Assembly: GCA_002104905.1 (NCBI GenBank)
Contig: MCFE01000568.1
Span: 1 to 57,075 of the forward strand
Length of the DNA: 57,075 nucleotides
Source of the DNA: Basidiobolus meristosporus CBS 931.73
Taxonomy: Eukaryota > Basidiobolomycota > Basidiobolomycetes > Basidiobolales > Basidiobolaceae
Reading direction: 5' to 3'
Positions 24,983 to 39,153 of the stretch are shown piece after piece. The notes under the pieces were generated by a model. That model had not been told where the DNA came from and did not search any database. It was given only the letters and a program-made list of their open reading frames with translations. Each line of letters starts with the position of its first letter. Position 1 is the stretch's first letter. Both the position numbers and the translations under genes were made by a program.

Positions 24983-27900
24983 ATGGATGTACTAACAGTG
25001 CCGACAACTCCGTTGCCTTGCACATTTACCCTTGAAGACTACCTGAACTGCCTGAACAGACCTGCGCTACTTCTTAGCTACAGTCCCCCCGCAAACGCAG
25101 CCCTACCTCCTGTCGTCACCATACTCTATGCTAACGACTACTTTCTGACTTTGTGTGGTGCAAAAAATGTGCCGATATTATCCGACCGGCTAAAAGAGCT
25201 CATGAGCCCTATGGACCAAACACGCTTCCTTACCTGGCTTCAGAGAGTGAACTCCAACGAGCTCTCCGACCGAGACACCTGCACTATTCACATATCCGAA
25301 AAGCAACCTGTGCTGGCGCTTGACATAGAAAACACTAAGCAGAAGAGTGAAGAGTTTCAAGTGGAGGTGAAGCTTGAGTGGGATGGGGTCAGTATCAGCA
25401 ACGAAGCAGTTGTCTTGACAGCGACGGTTGTTGCTAAGGACGGGCCGGAAGTCACAACAGGGGGGGCGGTTAGCTCGAGTGAAAGATCGATGGAACAAAC
25501 CTCCACCGATATAGCTGCGGATGAGGAGGATGATTGGCAGAAAGTACCACAGGTAGGCTTAACATTCCCATCATGAGTGATTTGGTACACGTGAGGTAGG
25601 CTGCTAAACAGCAACTTTTCATGAAGCTGACAAGCACCCTCTCAGGCGGAGGGGCCATGGGGGAGATGCTACGTAACTACGATTGGAACAACTCATCGTT
25701 GGGGCCAGTCACCAAGTGGCCCCAGTCCTTGCTCTCAGCAGTGTCCTTGTGCATGGCATCTACACTTCCTATGGCAGTGTGGTGGGGTCCGCGGTTCACG
25801 ATCATATAGTAAGTAGTGGTCAACCATATACATCGGTACGGTTGTATGCTGACCATGCATAGCCACCGCCACTGGTGGTCACAGATGGACTAACGACGAG
25901 ATTTTGTGTAGCAATGATGGGTATTGTGGTGCGGCAGGACAAAAGCACCCTGCAATGTTTGGCCAAGAAGGGCCGGTGCATTGGGAGGAGCTCTGGGAAG
26001 GCATAGGACCGTCTGCAGAACTAGCAATGCAGGGGACAAACTCATACGTGGAGGATGATTTGTTGCTCATGACCAGGAGAGGTTATCTTGAGGAGACGTA
26101 CATCACGGTGAGTGAGTGCGATGCGATGAATTGGGGAGAGAGAAGGAGGAGAGTTGAGAAGCGGTACTAAATGAACTGAATGTAGTGGTCATATATACCG
26201 ATCAGACAGGAGGACGGCACAGTAGGAGGATTCCTCAATCCATACATCGAGGTGACCGAGCGAATCCTTGCCGAGCGTAGGCTCAAAACGCTCCGAGATT
26301 TCAATTCGGAGATCAACCTAGCCAAAGACGCCAGAGAGGTGTTCGACTCCATAGGAAAAGTGCTTTCAGAGAACCCGTACGACGTCCCATTTGCTGCACT
26401 CTACACACACATGGCCCTTGATAGTGATGAGATCGAGGAGTCCTACGACGAGGCAAGCAGCACCAACACTAAATTGGATTCGTTGCACCTGGTTCAGACG
26501 GTTGGAATGCCTGAGGATCACCCATCCATATTCTCTTCCATTAGGCTTGCACCAGCATTCCATGCGAACCCTGTCCAGGATGCAATGAGGCTTGCATACG
26601 AAAGCAAGAAAATTGTGAAGATCAAGTTGGGCGAATGGTTTGGGGAGGTGCCAATTCGCGGGTGGGACACTGCGGCTAGGGAATTGATAGCCAGTCCGAT
26701 CATGGGGAGCAACAAGGATGGAGTGCTAGGGGTGTTGGTGATGGGGCTCAACGCCAGAACCGAGTACGATGAGAACTACAAGACTTTTATTGATCTTGTT
26801 TGTCGGCAAACTGGATCAGCAATCATCAACATCAGCGCATACGAGGAGGAGATGCGAAGATTCAAGGAGCTGGCAGCAATTGACCGGGCCAAGACAGCAT
26901 TCTTCAGCTCAGTTTCTCATGAGCTCCGCACACCGCTCACCTTGATTCTGGGACCAGTAAAAGACATGCTGCTGGAGAGGGACCTGGCACCGGAGACGAA
27001 GACCAAGCTCACATACATGAACCGGAATGCAGAGCGGCTACTGAGACTAGTGAATCTACTATTGGACTTCAGCAAAATCGAAGCGGGAAGGATGCAGGTA
27101 AGTGGCAGTATTGGCCATGATGTTGGAGTGGATTGAATAAGTGAGGAGTGATGAGTGAACTGTGCGAGCGAGTACTAACTTGGAAACATGATCATGTTAT
27201 AGGCCACATTCCACGAAACGAATCTAGGCAAGTTCACAGCCGACCTAGCAAGCATGTTCCGATCCGCGATCGAGAAAGGCGGAGTCCAGTTCGAGGTGGA
27301 CTGCGAGAGGATGGAAAGGAATGTATGGGTTGACCGGGACATGTGGGAGAAGATCGTGTTCAACCTGATCGGCAATGCATTCAAATTCACGATGAAAGGG
27401 TCGATCACAGTGAAGTTGGCGTCATCTGAGGATGACAGCCATGCGATACTCTCGGTGGCAGACACTGGAGACGGGATCCCGAGTCATGAGATCATGCGAG
27501 TGTTTGAGCGGTTCCACCGAGTCGAGGGGCGAAGAGGACGCAGCCATGAAGGGACAGGAATTGGACTTGCGCTGACCCAGGAGCTTGCCAAGTTGCATGG
27601 TGGCACAGTTGGAGTGACTAGTGAGTTTGGCAAAGGAAGGTGAGTGAAATTCAGCACTTTGAGTGCATGGCTCATGGGATCCTACGTGAGACGATTGTTG
27701 GAATGAAGTTGCTAACAAGGTGCCGACTCATATTTCTTTAGCACATTCACAGTCCACATTCCACTTGGATGCAGCCATTTATCTCAGGACCGGCTGGTTG
27801 AAGCTTCAGAAGTGAAAGACAATGATGCTGAAATGGATATGCCAAGTCGCTATGGACAGTCGTTTGTCGAAGAAGCAAGAAACTGGCTTCCGTCATCGGA

Positions 27901-30900
27901 TGAGGACAGCACAGAGTATCGCTCGAACACATCAAGTACCGACTCAAATGCTGGTGGCTCAGTCACCTTCCCAGTTGTCAGCCGTGGTTGCCGCGTACTT
28001 CTCGTGGATGACAATGTGGACATGAGAAAGTATATCAAGTGCATCCTTGAGAAATGGTGGAGAGTGACTGAGGCGGAGGATGGGGAGCAGGCCTACCAGA
28101 TGGCAATTGCAGATCCGCCAGATCTGATTGTGAGCGATGTGATGATGCCCAACCTTGATGGATATGGTCTGCTGAAGCTACTTCGTACTCAGCCTCTCAC
28201 CAAATTCGTCCCATTGATACTGCTGAGTGCACAAGCTGGTGAGGAGGCACGGGTTGATGGACTAAGTGCCGGAGCGGACGACTACCTTGTGAAGCCATTC
28301 AGCGCCAAGGAGCTGGTTGCCAGAGTACATACTCATCTGGAACTCGGGAAGCTGCGGGTTGAGCTGGAGAGGATGGTGAAGGAGAGAACCAAGGAACTCA
28401 TTGCCAGCGAAGCCAGATACAAGACATTGACCAAACTTAGTCCGGTTGGGATATTCAGAACCGATCTCGAGGTAAGTGTTACCCCGTTAGAAAGGATCTG
28501 GGGCTTGCTACACCCTTTTACCCAAGCCTGTATGGTGATATCTGAACATATTGCTAACTTCGTGATTGATAATTGCAGGGGAATGTAACGTATACGAACG
28601 ACAAATGGTGGAGTATCTCGGGTCATAATCGGGAGTTGGATCCAACTGCTGCTGATTTTATGTGTAGTATTCACCCTGACGATTTTGAGTTTGTTAACCG
28701 AACTTGGAAAGAGGCGCAACGAACTCAAACCGGTTCTGCTGTTGAATTTAGATGGAAGTGGGCCAATGGCGATTCCCACTGGTGCTTTAGTATGTGATAT
28801 TATGGTTGTTTACTGAGCGCGAAGCATAGTTTATTAAGCTGTTTATATTTTCCAGGTGAAATGATTGTTGAATATGATAATGAGATGAGGCCATGTGGTT
28901 TCGTTGGTGCACTAACTGATCTAACTGAGCGCAAGATACTGGAACAAGAACGTCTTTCTGCCGTCAGACTTGCTGAACAGCAACAACGGCATCGCGCTGA
29001 AGAAGCTGAGGAGGTGAAGAGGCAGCAGGAACTGTACATCGATATGACTTGCCATGAACTGCGTAATCCTCTCAACGGAATCTACCACAGCGCAGACCTG
29101 CTGCATGAGTCACTGGAGAAAATGCAGAAGGAGGTTCGTCAGGAAAGCATAAGGAAAGTGGCCAACTGGCTGGAGAAAGAGATTGAGGATGATCTGGATG
29201 TCGTTGACACGATCACACTCTGTGCTCAACACCAAAAGGTACGGTCCTAATCCATAGGTGATGATGGTGATGGTGATGATGATGATGATGATAGCACTGG
29301 AATGAACAGCAGTATGCGAGATTGGGGACTAACGTGAATTCCATTTGTATGAACAGAAAATCGCGGACGATGTGTTGCACATGTCGAAGATCAATATGAA
29401 TCTGCTGGTACTGTCGAAGACCAAGCTACGTCCTATCGAAGTTGTCACGAATGTGATTCGAATGTTCGAGACCGAGGTGCGCCTAAAGGAGATAGATTTG
29501 AAGTTTGTTTTGGCTGAAGGGTACACTCGCATGAAGGTGGACTGGGTGAAAGGGGACCCTACACGGTTCACACAAATACTGTAGGTTGACATACCCAGCA
29601 GTGTGTGACAATGGGCTAACACCTTTTGCCTTGGTTCAATTTAGCATCAACTTTGTGACGAATGCGATTCGGTTCACGGAGAGAGTTCCATTTAGACAAG
29701 TAACAGTCACCCTCGATGCTGCTGACAAAGTGCCGTCACAACCAGCTGTTGGGACATTGCGCAATTCCACGATGGTGTCATCAGGTGTAGAAGATGTCAG
29801 TCAAAGCCCGAATAGTAACTCCGATAATGAGAGTGTATCACCTGTTACGGAACCCGACACAGTTGACTTTGGAATGGACTTTACTGAAAGTCAAGGAGGT
29901 GATGGACCAACAGCCGCACACCTAGACGGATTATACATCGCAGTTGCCATTAAGGATAGTGGTGTTGGAATGACAACCGATGAGCAGACGAACCTGTTCA
30001 AGCGGTTTGCCCAAGCCAACCCTCGAACATATGCCGAGTTTGGAGGAAGTGGGCTAGGGCTGTTTATTAGCAAGCGATTGGTGGAGCTGCATGATGGCAA
30101 GATCACTGTGAGATCGAAGAAAGGGGATGGTACAACCTTCACTTTCTACCTGAAGTGTGATCGAGTGGATGTCATTGAAGAGGGGATAGCTGAAGGATGT
30201 CCAGGGGCTGAGAGCAGCCCTGATCCAGTGGAGAAGATGTACACAGAGCCGCACAAGCCACCGGTAAACAGCCTACCGACCACTGAAGAGCAGAAGAGCA
30301 AGGCAAAGAAGAAAGCGACTACACTCAAAGCAAAGAAGAAAAGCTCGAAGGCTCGAGATGAGAAGGCGGAATGTTCAGTGTGGAGACGATCTGGTGAGAA
30401 GGGGAACAACCCCTTAACCTATTTGGAGAGTAAATGCAAGATTGGCAACACAAATGCAGCCACCATACCAAGCCACAGTGTTCTGGTTGTGGAGGACAAT
30501 CTTATCAATCAGCGAGTGCTCAAGCGACAACTGGAGCTAGCGGGATTCTCGGTTGGGGTGGCCAAACACGGTGCTGAAGCGTTAGAGGTGATGAGGAAGG
30601 TCGACTATCATCTGATTCTAATGGTAAGTCCTTCGCTTGACCTGCGAGAGGTTATTTCATTCTGGCAGTGATTGTTGACCGAATTGGGTGTCATTTGTGC
30701 AGGATCTTGAGATGCCAGTGATGGGTGGACTGGAATGTACCCAACGGATCCGCGAGATAGAGAAATCGACCGGAGAGCAACATGTTCCGATCATCGGAGT
30801 GTCGGGGAATGCGCGGGAAGAGTACAGACGCCTTGCCCTAGCATCAGGAATGACGGACTACGTTATCAAGCCATATGACAAGCAGGCACTCATTGACCTC

Positions 30901-30936
30901 ATCAATACATTTTTAGCCAGTGTGGGCCCTGTTTGA
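24983..30936 (+). CDS. dual hybrid histidine kinase copy 3, 11 exons, intact
   Basis: Exons 24983-25552, 25612-25808, 25912-26107, 26186-27097, 27203-27639, 27742-28471, 28579-28789, 28856-29238, 29357-29580, 29645-30623, 30703-30936; 1,690 aa. Same domain order as copy 2, with phospho-acceptors His566, Asp903, His1151 and Asp1614. Exons 1-6 and 9-11 are almost identical to copy 2, including introns. In between, the intron before exon 7 matches copy 4, exon 7 (PAS3) is distinct from copy 2, and the start of exon 8 matches copy 5. This copy is thus a mosaic. The N-terminus differs from copy 2 in the first ten residues (MDVLTVPTTP). No broken exon or missing catalytic residue was seen. Confidence 0.93.
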
Positions 30937-31941
30937 ATTTTAGCTGCCATGTCGCATACAAATATTCAATACTAGATTGGCAATTTTGTGGCTAAATATA
31001 TATATTGTACGTGCCTGGTTTATTATAGTACACTGTGGCAAGCTGGTTTAAAATAGGCTACCCTTAGGCCTATCATAATAAGTGCACCCATTTATTTGAA
31101 ATCTCTAATCCATCATCTGTAACATCGTTTAACCAAATTTGTAGCATCCCAATTCGTACTTAATATATTAATTTTTCAACACCCCTGCGCTAACTTATAC
31201 AACGACACGATTAATCGATCATGATCCAGAATAGCCTGTTATAATTAATAAGGTGGATTTAGTTTTGTTGGATTGTGACGGCCAAGCTTAATGCCCATTT
31301 AATTCCAGAACTACTGATCCAATTCCTATGTTCTAGGTAGATGGTCATTGTGGAGAAATGCGGAGGCTAAGTCTAGTTAGCAGAAGCAAGGTTATGTCAC
31401 CTTTGCTGAATATCGAGTGAAACTGTTGACCGTTATGCTCAGGTGTGTCGGGGTACTGGGTCGCATTTTCGCCTTGATATGGTTTTTGGAATCGGGACTG
31501 GGCAGATTGGACTTGGTGTTTCAATTGTTCCAAATTGGAAACTCGGGATCATTATCAATCAGATACATTAAGCAAACCCTCCTAATTTTTTTGAGCCTAT
31601 CAGGGTGCGCTCTTCAGTATAACAAATGGCTACACTTATCGGAGTTCCCAAAATCTACGATAGTAGAATGAAGCTCGACCGAATCGGATTCTTGTGGTTC
31701 ACACTAAATTGTCAGTGGAATCAGCTATTACCCGAGAAAGAAATTCACCGAGTATTATTTAGTATTAGGGTTGTATAGGGTTGCAGGAATTCTTTTCCTC
31801 ACCCTACCTTAGTCGTGATAATTTCTGTAAGAAACAAACTCCTACTTTATTCTTACTTTCACTGGTACTCTTTAAGTAAGCCACTCGGTGACCAATAGTT
31901 TTATCAGCTTCTATTTCACAAAAGTTTCCGTCCGCTAAGCT
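30937..31941. other. spacer 3-4, unlike the other 3' spacers
   Basis: The sequence after the copy 3 stop is unrelated to that after copies 1, 2 and 4 from the first bases on, so the repeated unit ends at or near this stop codon. No gene recognised. A conserved block at 31696-31800 precedes copy 4 at the usual distance. Confidence 0.6.
31696..31800 (+). promoter_or_regulatory. conserved upstream block of the kinase array, copy 4
   Basis: GGTTCACACTAAATTG at the start and a diverged GAATCAGCTATTA match the blocks before copies 2 and 3; a GTATTATTTAGTATTAGGG segment follows. It is the most diverged of the four blocks. Confidence 0.3.
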
Positions 31942-34900
31942 ATGCTCAGTCTGGATGAAATGACCGATACAACTCCTCCATTACCTTGTAAATTTACTAT
32001 AGAAGATTACTTGAGTTGTCTAAGTAGCCCTGCATTGCTTCTACACTACTCTCCCTCACACAAAGAAACTATACCCCCTACCATAACCATACAGTATGCC
32101 AACGAACAATTACTCAATCTGTGTGGCGTAATGAATCTGAGTAAGATTTCCAACCAACTGAAAGAGAGCATTTTGCCGACAGATAAAGCACAGTTTCTCA
32201 GCTGGCTACGAAGAGTGAATTCCAACCAAGTCTCCGACAACGAAACTTTCACAATTCAAATAAACGACTTGCAAATCGACGCAACACACAAAGCAACATT
32301 TAGTAAAAAGAAGAATGAAATGTCGACGGAGGAGGTAGAGCTCAAGTGGAGCGGAGTCAGTATAAAGAACGAAGCGATAGTCTTGACAGGAACTGTTGTT
32401 ACTAGGGAGGGTCCAAGTAGTGCAGCAAGTGAGGTGGAAGATACCTCAGGTGAAAAGTCAACCGAAACAGAACACATGGAAGTCATCGAAAACGAAAGCG
32501 AGGTTGAGCAGGACGATTGGCAGAGCATACCCCAGGTAAGTTCCATGATAAGAAACTGGTAATGATTAGGCAGCCAAGCGTAGGGCGGATGACTAATCCT
32601 CGACCTTTGATCAAGCTCGCCAACATGCTGTCGGGTGGAGGTATCATGGGGGAGATGCTGCGCAACTACGACTGGAGCAGCTCACCGTTAGGGCCGGTCA
32701 CCAAGTGGCCCCAGTCCCTACTCACAGCGGTGTCATTGTGCATGGCGTCGACACTTCCTATGGCGGTGTGGTGGGGGCCACGGTTCACGATCATCTAGTA
32801 AGTAGAGGTCAACCACACACACATTGGCGCAGTGACTGTTGACCGAACATGAACAGTGCCGTTGCTGGATGCAAATGAATTGACCATATATTTCGCGTAG
32901 TAACGATGCCTACCAAGGCGTTGCAGGACAAAAGCACCCAAGCATGTTCGGAAAGGAAGGGCCAGTCCACTGGGCAGAGCTCTGGGACGATATAGGCCCG
33001 CTAGCGGATTTAGCAATGCAAGGAACGAACTCATATGTTGAAGACAACCTGCTATTCATGACCAGAAAAGGGTACCTCGAGGAGACTTATATCACGGTAA
33101 GCGAGCATGATGAGATTTAATTTACGGGTGGGCGAGAAGGAGGAGGAGGAGGAGGAGGAGAGAGTTGACGAGTGGTGCTAATCGAACTGGTTTTAGTGGT
33201 CATACATACCGATCAGACAGGAAGATGGCACAGTAGGCGGATTCCTCAATCCTTATATTGAGGTGACGGAGCGAATCCTTGCTGAACGGAGACTCAAAAC
33301 GCTCAAAGACATCAATGCAGACGCGGCAATGGCCAAGGATACAAGAGAAATGCTCAGTTCGATAGGGACAGTTCTATCGGAGAATCCATACGACATACCA
33401 TTTGCGGCGCTCTACACACACATTCTACCAGATGACGAGGAGATAGAAGAGTCCTACGATAGTGTGAGCAGTGCTACAACCAAGTCAGACACTCTACACC
33501 TGACCCAGACAATCGGAATACCAGAAGAGCATCCATCAATGTTCCCTGTGATTAGACTTGCACCATCATTCCAAACCAACACCCTTCAGGACGCAGTGAG
33601 ACTTGCGTATGAGAGCAAACAAAGCGTGAAGGTCGAGCTGGGTGAATGGTTTGGAGAGGTGCCGATTCGTGGATGGGATGCCGCCGCTACACAAGCAATA
33701 GTTAGTCCAATCATGGGAAGCAATAAGGATGGAGTCCTAGGGGTGATAGTGATGGGACTGAACCCCAGACGAGAATATGATGAAAACTACGAGTAAGTTG
33801 TGTATTGACAGTAGTTGTTATTGACGGGATAATGCGCATTCATCCACCCACATTCATTAATAATGTCACATTTGAGCTAACATGATTCCCACTTTGTAGG
33901 ACCTTTGTGGATCTAGTATGCAGACAAACCAGATCGGCCATCATCAATATCAGTGCATATGAGGAAGAGGTTAGGAGGTTCAAAGAGTTGGCGGCAATTG
34001 ATCGAGCCAAGACAGCATTCTTCAGCTCCGTCTCTCACGAGCTCCGCACGCCACTAACCTTGATCTTGGGACCAGTCAAAGATTTATTACTGGAAAAAGA
34101 TTTAGCAAAAGAAACCAGAGCCAAACTCACCTATATGCATCGCAATGCAGAACGGTTATTGCGACTAGTAAATCTCTTGATGGACTTCAGCAAAATCGAA
34201 GCAGGAAGGATGCAGGTAAGTGACAATTCGGGCTATAAAGTTGGGGTGGGTTGGATGGGTGAACTGTGTGAGTGAGTACTAACTTGGAAGCATGATCATG
34301 TTCTAGGCCACATTCCAAGAAACGAACCTGGGCAAGTTCACAGCCGACCTAGCAAGCATGTTCCGATCCGCGATCGAGAAAGGCGGAGTCCAGTTCGAGG
34401 TGGACTGCGAGAGGATGGAAAGGAATGTATGGGTTGACCGGGACATGTGGGAGAAGATCGTGTTCAACCTGATCGGGAATGCATTCAAATTCACGATGAA
34501 AGGGTCGATCACAGTGAAGTTGGCGTCATCTGAGGATGACAGCCATGCGATACTCTCGGTGGCAGACACCGGAGACGGGATCCCGAGTCATGAGATCATG
34601 CGAGTGTTTGAGCGGTTCCACCGAGTCGAGGGGCGAAGAGGACGCAGCCATGAAGGGACAGGAATTGGACTTGCGCTGACCCAGGAGCTTGCCAAGTTGC
34701 ATGGTGGCACAGTTGGAGTGACTAGTGAGTTTGGCAAAGGAAGGTGAGTGGGATTCAGCACTTTGAGTGCATGGCTCATTGAGTCAGCCGTGGACAGTTA
34801 TTCCGGGAAAGCTACTAACAGAGATTGCACCAATGTTATTTAGTGTATTTACTGTACACATCCCGTTCGGATGTAGCCATCTTCCTAAAGATCGATTGAT

Positions 34901-37900
34901 TACCGCATTGATGGAGCAGGTAGATGAGGCTGAAGTCGATATGCCAAGCAGATATGGTCGATCAATTGTGGATGAAGCTCGGCACTGGCTGCCACTGTCG
35001 GATGAGGACAGCACAGAGTATCGCTCGAACACATCAAGTACCGATTCAAATGCTGGTGGCTCAGTCACCTTCCCAGTTGTCAGCCGTGGTTGTCGGGTAC
35101 TGTTAGCGGATGACAATGTGGACATGAGAAAGTATATCAAGAGTGTGCTTGAGAAATGGTGGAGAGTGACCGAGGCGGAGGATGGAGAGCAGGCCTACCA
35201 GATGGCAATTGCAGATCCGCCAGATCTGATTGTGAGCGATGTGATGATGCCTAACCTTGATGGATATGGTCTGTTGAAGCTGCTTCGTACTCAGCCTCTC
35301 ACCAAGCTCATACCAGTGATACTGCTAAGCGCACAAGCTTGCGAGGAGGCACGGATCGACGGACTAAGTGCTGGAGCGGACGACTACCTTGTGAAGCCAT
35401 TCAGCGCCAAGGAGCTGGTTGCCAGAGTGCATACTCATCTGGAACTCGGGAAGCTGCGGGTTGAGCTGGAGAGGATGGTGAAGGAGAGAACCAAGGAACT
35501 CATTGCCAGCGAAGCCAGATACAAGACATTGACCAAACTCAGTCCGGTTGGGATATTCAGAACAGACTTGGAAGTAAGTGTTACCCCGTTAGAAAGGATC
35601 TGAGGCTTGCTCCACCTTTTTACCCAAGCCTGTATGGTGATATCTGAACATATTGCTAACTTCGTGATTGATAATTGCAGGGGAATGTAACGTATACGAA
35701 TGACAAATGGTGGAGTATCTCGGGTCATAATCGGGAGTTGGATCCAACTGCTGCTGATTTCCTGTCCAGCGTGCATCCTGATGATCGCGAACATGTCGAT
35801 CGAATTTGGAAAGAGGCACAACGTGCTCAAGTTAGTTCGGCTGTTGAGTTCAGATGGAAGTGGGCGAATGGTGAAACTCGCTGGTGCTTTAGTACGTGTA
35901 TACCATTTTGTATTTCGGGAGTAGGTTAAATCAAGAGCAATCTCACACAAATCGTATATTGCTAGATGAAATGATTTTGCAACATGATGATGAAATGAAG
36001 CCTTGTGGTTTTGTTGGTGCACTTACGGATCTCACTGAACGGAAGAGGTTGGAACAAGAACGCCTCTCTGCCGTCAGACTTGCTGAACAGCAACAACGGC
36101 ATCGCGCTGAAGAAGCTGAGGAGGTGAAGAGGCAGCAGGAACTGTACATCGATATGACTTGCCATGAACTGCGTAACCCTCTCAACGGAATCTACCACAG
36201 CGCAGACCTGCTGCACGAGTCACTGGAGAAAGTGCAGAAAGAGGTTCGCAAGGAAAGCATAAGGAAAGTGGCCAACTGGCTGGAGAAAGAGATTGAGGAT
36301 GATCTGGATGTCGTTGACACGATCACACTCTGTGCTCAACACCAAAAGGTACGGTTCTAATCCATAGGTGATGATGGTGATGGTGATGATGATGATGATG
36401 ATAGCACTGGAATGAACAGCAGTATGTGAGATTGGGGACTAACGTGAATTCCATTTGTATGAACAGAAAATCGCGGACGATGTGTTGCACATGTCGAAGA
36501 TCAACATGAATCTGCTGGTACTGTCGAAGACCAAGCTACGTCCTATCGAAGTTGTCACGAATGTGATGCGTATGTTTGAGACCGAAGTATGTCTGAAGGA
36601 GATAGATCTGAGGTTCGTCGTAGCTGAAGGGTACACTCGCATGGAGGTGGACTGGGTGAAAGGGGACCCTACACGGTTCACACAAATACTGTATGTTAAC
36701 AGACTCAACATCATATGACAACGGACTAAAATATTTTGCTTCCATTTATCTCAGCATCAACTTTATGACCAATGCGATTCGGTTCACGGAGAGAGTTCCA
36801 TTTAGACAAATAACCGTCACACTGGATGCATCTGACCGAGTTCCATCTGAGCTATTTATTGAATCACCAGGTATGAAGAAAGTGCCACAAATAGGTGAAC
36901 CGACTAGGGAAATTGGTACGGGCTGCACTACCAACCATCTACCCAAGAATCTAGCTGAATGTGAATCACCAGTAGTTGAATCCGATTCTGGGGACTGTGG
37001 GCAGGAGTATTTTGGAGCTGAAGGAAACAGACCAGCAGTCGCACACCCCGATGATTTATACATTGCAGTTGCCATTAAGGATAGTGGTGTTGGAATGACA
37101 ACCGATGAGCAGACGAACCTGTTCAAGCGGTTTGCCCAAGCCAACCCTCGAACATATGCCGAGTTTGGAGGAAGTGGGCTAGGGCTGTTTATTAGCAAGC
37201 GATTGGTGGAGCTGCATGATGGCAAGATCACTGTGAGATCGAAGAAAGGGGATGGTACAACCTTCACTTTCTACCTGAAGTGTGATCGAGTGGATGTCAT
37301 TGAAGAGGGGATAGCTGAAGGATGTCCAGGGGCTGAGAGCAGCCCTGATCCAGTGGAGAAGATGTACACAGAACCGCACAAGCCACCGGTAAACAGCCTA
37401 CCGACCACTGAAGAGCAGAAGAGCAAGGCAAAGAAGAAAGCGACTACACTCAAAGCAAAGAAGAAAAGCTCGAAGGCTCGAGATGAGAAGGCGGAATGTT
37501 CAGTGTGGAGACGATCTGGTGAGAAGGGGAACAACCCCTTAACCTATTTGGAGAGTAAATGCAAGATTGGCAACACAAATGCAGCCACCATACCAAGCCA
37601 CAGTGTTCTGGTTGTGGAGGACAATCTTATCAATCAGCGAGTGCTCAAGCGACAACTGGAGCTAGCGGGATTCTCGGTTGGGGTGGCCAAACACGGTGCT
37701 GAAGCGTTAGAGGTGATGAGGAAGGTCGACTATCATCTGATTCTAATGGTAAGTCCTTCGCTTGACCTGCGAGAGGTTATTTCATTCTGGCAGTGATTGT
37801 TGACCGAATTGGGTGTCATTTGTGCAGGATCTTGAGATGCCAGTGATGGGTGGACTGGAATGTACCCAACGGATCCGCGAGATAGAGAAATCGACCGGAG

Positions 37901-38061
37901 AGCAACATGTTCCGATCATCGGAGTGTCGGGGAATGCGCGGGAAGAGTACAGACGCCTTGCCCTAGCATCAGGAATGACGGACTACGTTATCAAGCCATA
38001 TGACAAGCAGGCACTCATTGACCTCATCAATACATTTTTAGCTAGTGTGGGCTCTGTTTGA
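31942..38061 (+). CDS. dual hybrid histidine kinase copy 4, 12 exons with a copy-specific intron
   Basis: Exons 31942-32535, 32616-32797 (or from 32574), 32901-33096, 33197-33792, 33900-34215, 34307-34743, 34844-35573, 35681-35891, 35966-36348, 36467-36690, 36755-37748, 37828-38061; about 1,698 aa. Domain order as in copy 2, with acceptors His569, Asp906, His1154 and Asp1622. Exon 4 is split by an extra intron (33793-33899, GTAAGT..GTAG) in the GAF domain; the other four copies read straight through the same codon. Unique substitutions: receiver 1 reads VLLADDN instead of VLLVDDN and SAQACEE instead of SAQAGEE, and GAF has CRQTRSAI for CRQTGSAI. The acidic pocket is kept. The first ~300 bases of exon 10, around the HATPase2 insert, differ from copies 2 and 3; from about 37070 to the end they are nearly identical. 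Confidence 0.9.
33793..33899 (+). other. extra intron unique to kinase copy 4
   Basis: 107 bases, GTAAGT donor, TTTGTAG acceptor, CTAACA branch-like site about 20 bases before the end. It interrupts the Glu codon of the DENYETF segment after its second base. Copies 1, 2, 3 and 5 carry the same segment without a gap. Splicing keeps the frame and restores the family sequence. Confidence 0.85.
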
Positions 38062-39153
38062 ATTGCATCTGCATTGTACCATGTAAATAACTAATAGTAG
38101 ATTGGCAACTTTTGGATATCAAATAAAATATAACCTTTGTAGGTATAAAGATCTTGTAAACTTGAAATTACGACTCCAGATCGCAGGAACCTTTCCAGGT
38201 GACTTGTTGATGCTATTCTTATGCTTGATCTTAATGGTTTGCTGGTTGTAATGGTGATATGAACCAACAACCATTAACCAAACCTGTATCTAATATGCTA
38301 CAAAGGTTTGTGTAGCATAGACGATGTGATCGATGACATAATCGTCTCCAAGATTCCCATGACGTAATCCACAATATATTTGTTCCTCCTTTTAAGCAAA
38401 TGGGGAAATTGGGTTAAAGAGGCTGATCCATTGATAAGAGGTTTTCCATGCCCATGTTGATATATATGTATATCTTGGTACCGTCTGTGCTTGCGATTCA
38501 GGTTTCGAAGTTGTTGTATCAAACCGTTGATGTTGTGAACAGGTATTATGCAGAGATTTGGGTAGTGTAGTCAGGCTGTTTGGCATATTCAGCTGCAAAC
38601 TCGCACTTCGTGGAGAGTAAGGGACAAGGTGGATGATCTGGTAGTGTAGAGGTAACAGACCATGTGGACCTTGCATGTTGGGATTGGTGATTCATTTAAA
38701 CCATTATGGCGTGATGATTGATAATGCTACGACGTGCATAGGATACTGAATTTACCCGATGTGCCAGTTTATTGCTCTTTTAAGAAGTATAGCAAATTAT
38801 TATTGTAGCTGCTGTTTCAGCTCATCAAGAATAATCTTTCAATCTGCGATCGCGGTGTCGGCCTCATCCAAATTGGGTACTGGTTCAAAATTGACAATAG
38901 GTTATCTATAACTCGAGGAGAAATTCGCCAAAAAGCATTCATATTCCACATTAAGGTTATTGTCTAATGGGCTTTAATGGATTCTCCTCCTCATCCAAAT
39001 TAACAATACTTGCACCTTTCTTAATTTAAATACTACTAACGTCTCTTGGCTTTTCCCGGTCTTCTCCAAGAGATAGGAATACCATATACTTTAGTGTCCG
39101 ATAGTAGTGACATCCTTTTTATTCAAAGCCTCTATCGGGGACTCTGCAAAACA
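38062..39153. other. spacer 4-5
   Basis: The first ~45 bases after the stop match the spacers after copies 1 and 2, then the sequence diverges. No gene recognised. A conserved segment (ATTAAGGTTATTGTCTAAT) at about 38951-38969 lies roughly 190 bases before the copy 5 ATG, as in copy 3. Confidence 0.5.
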
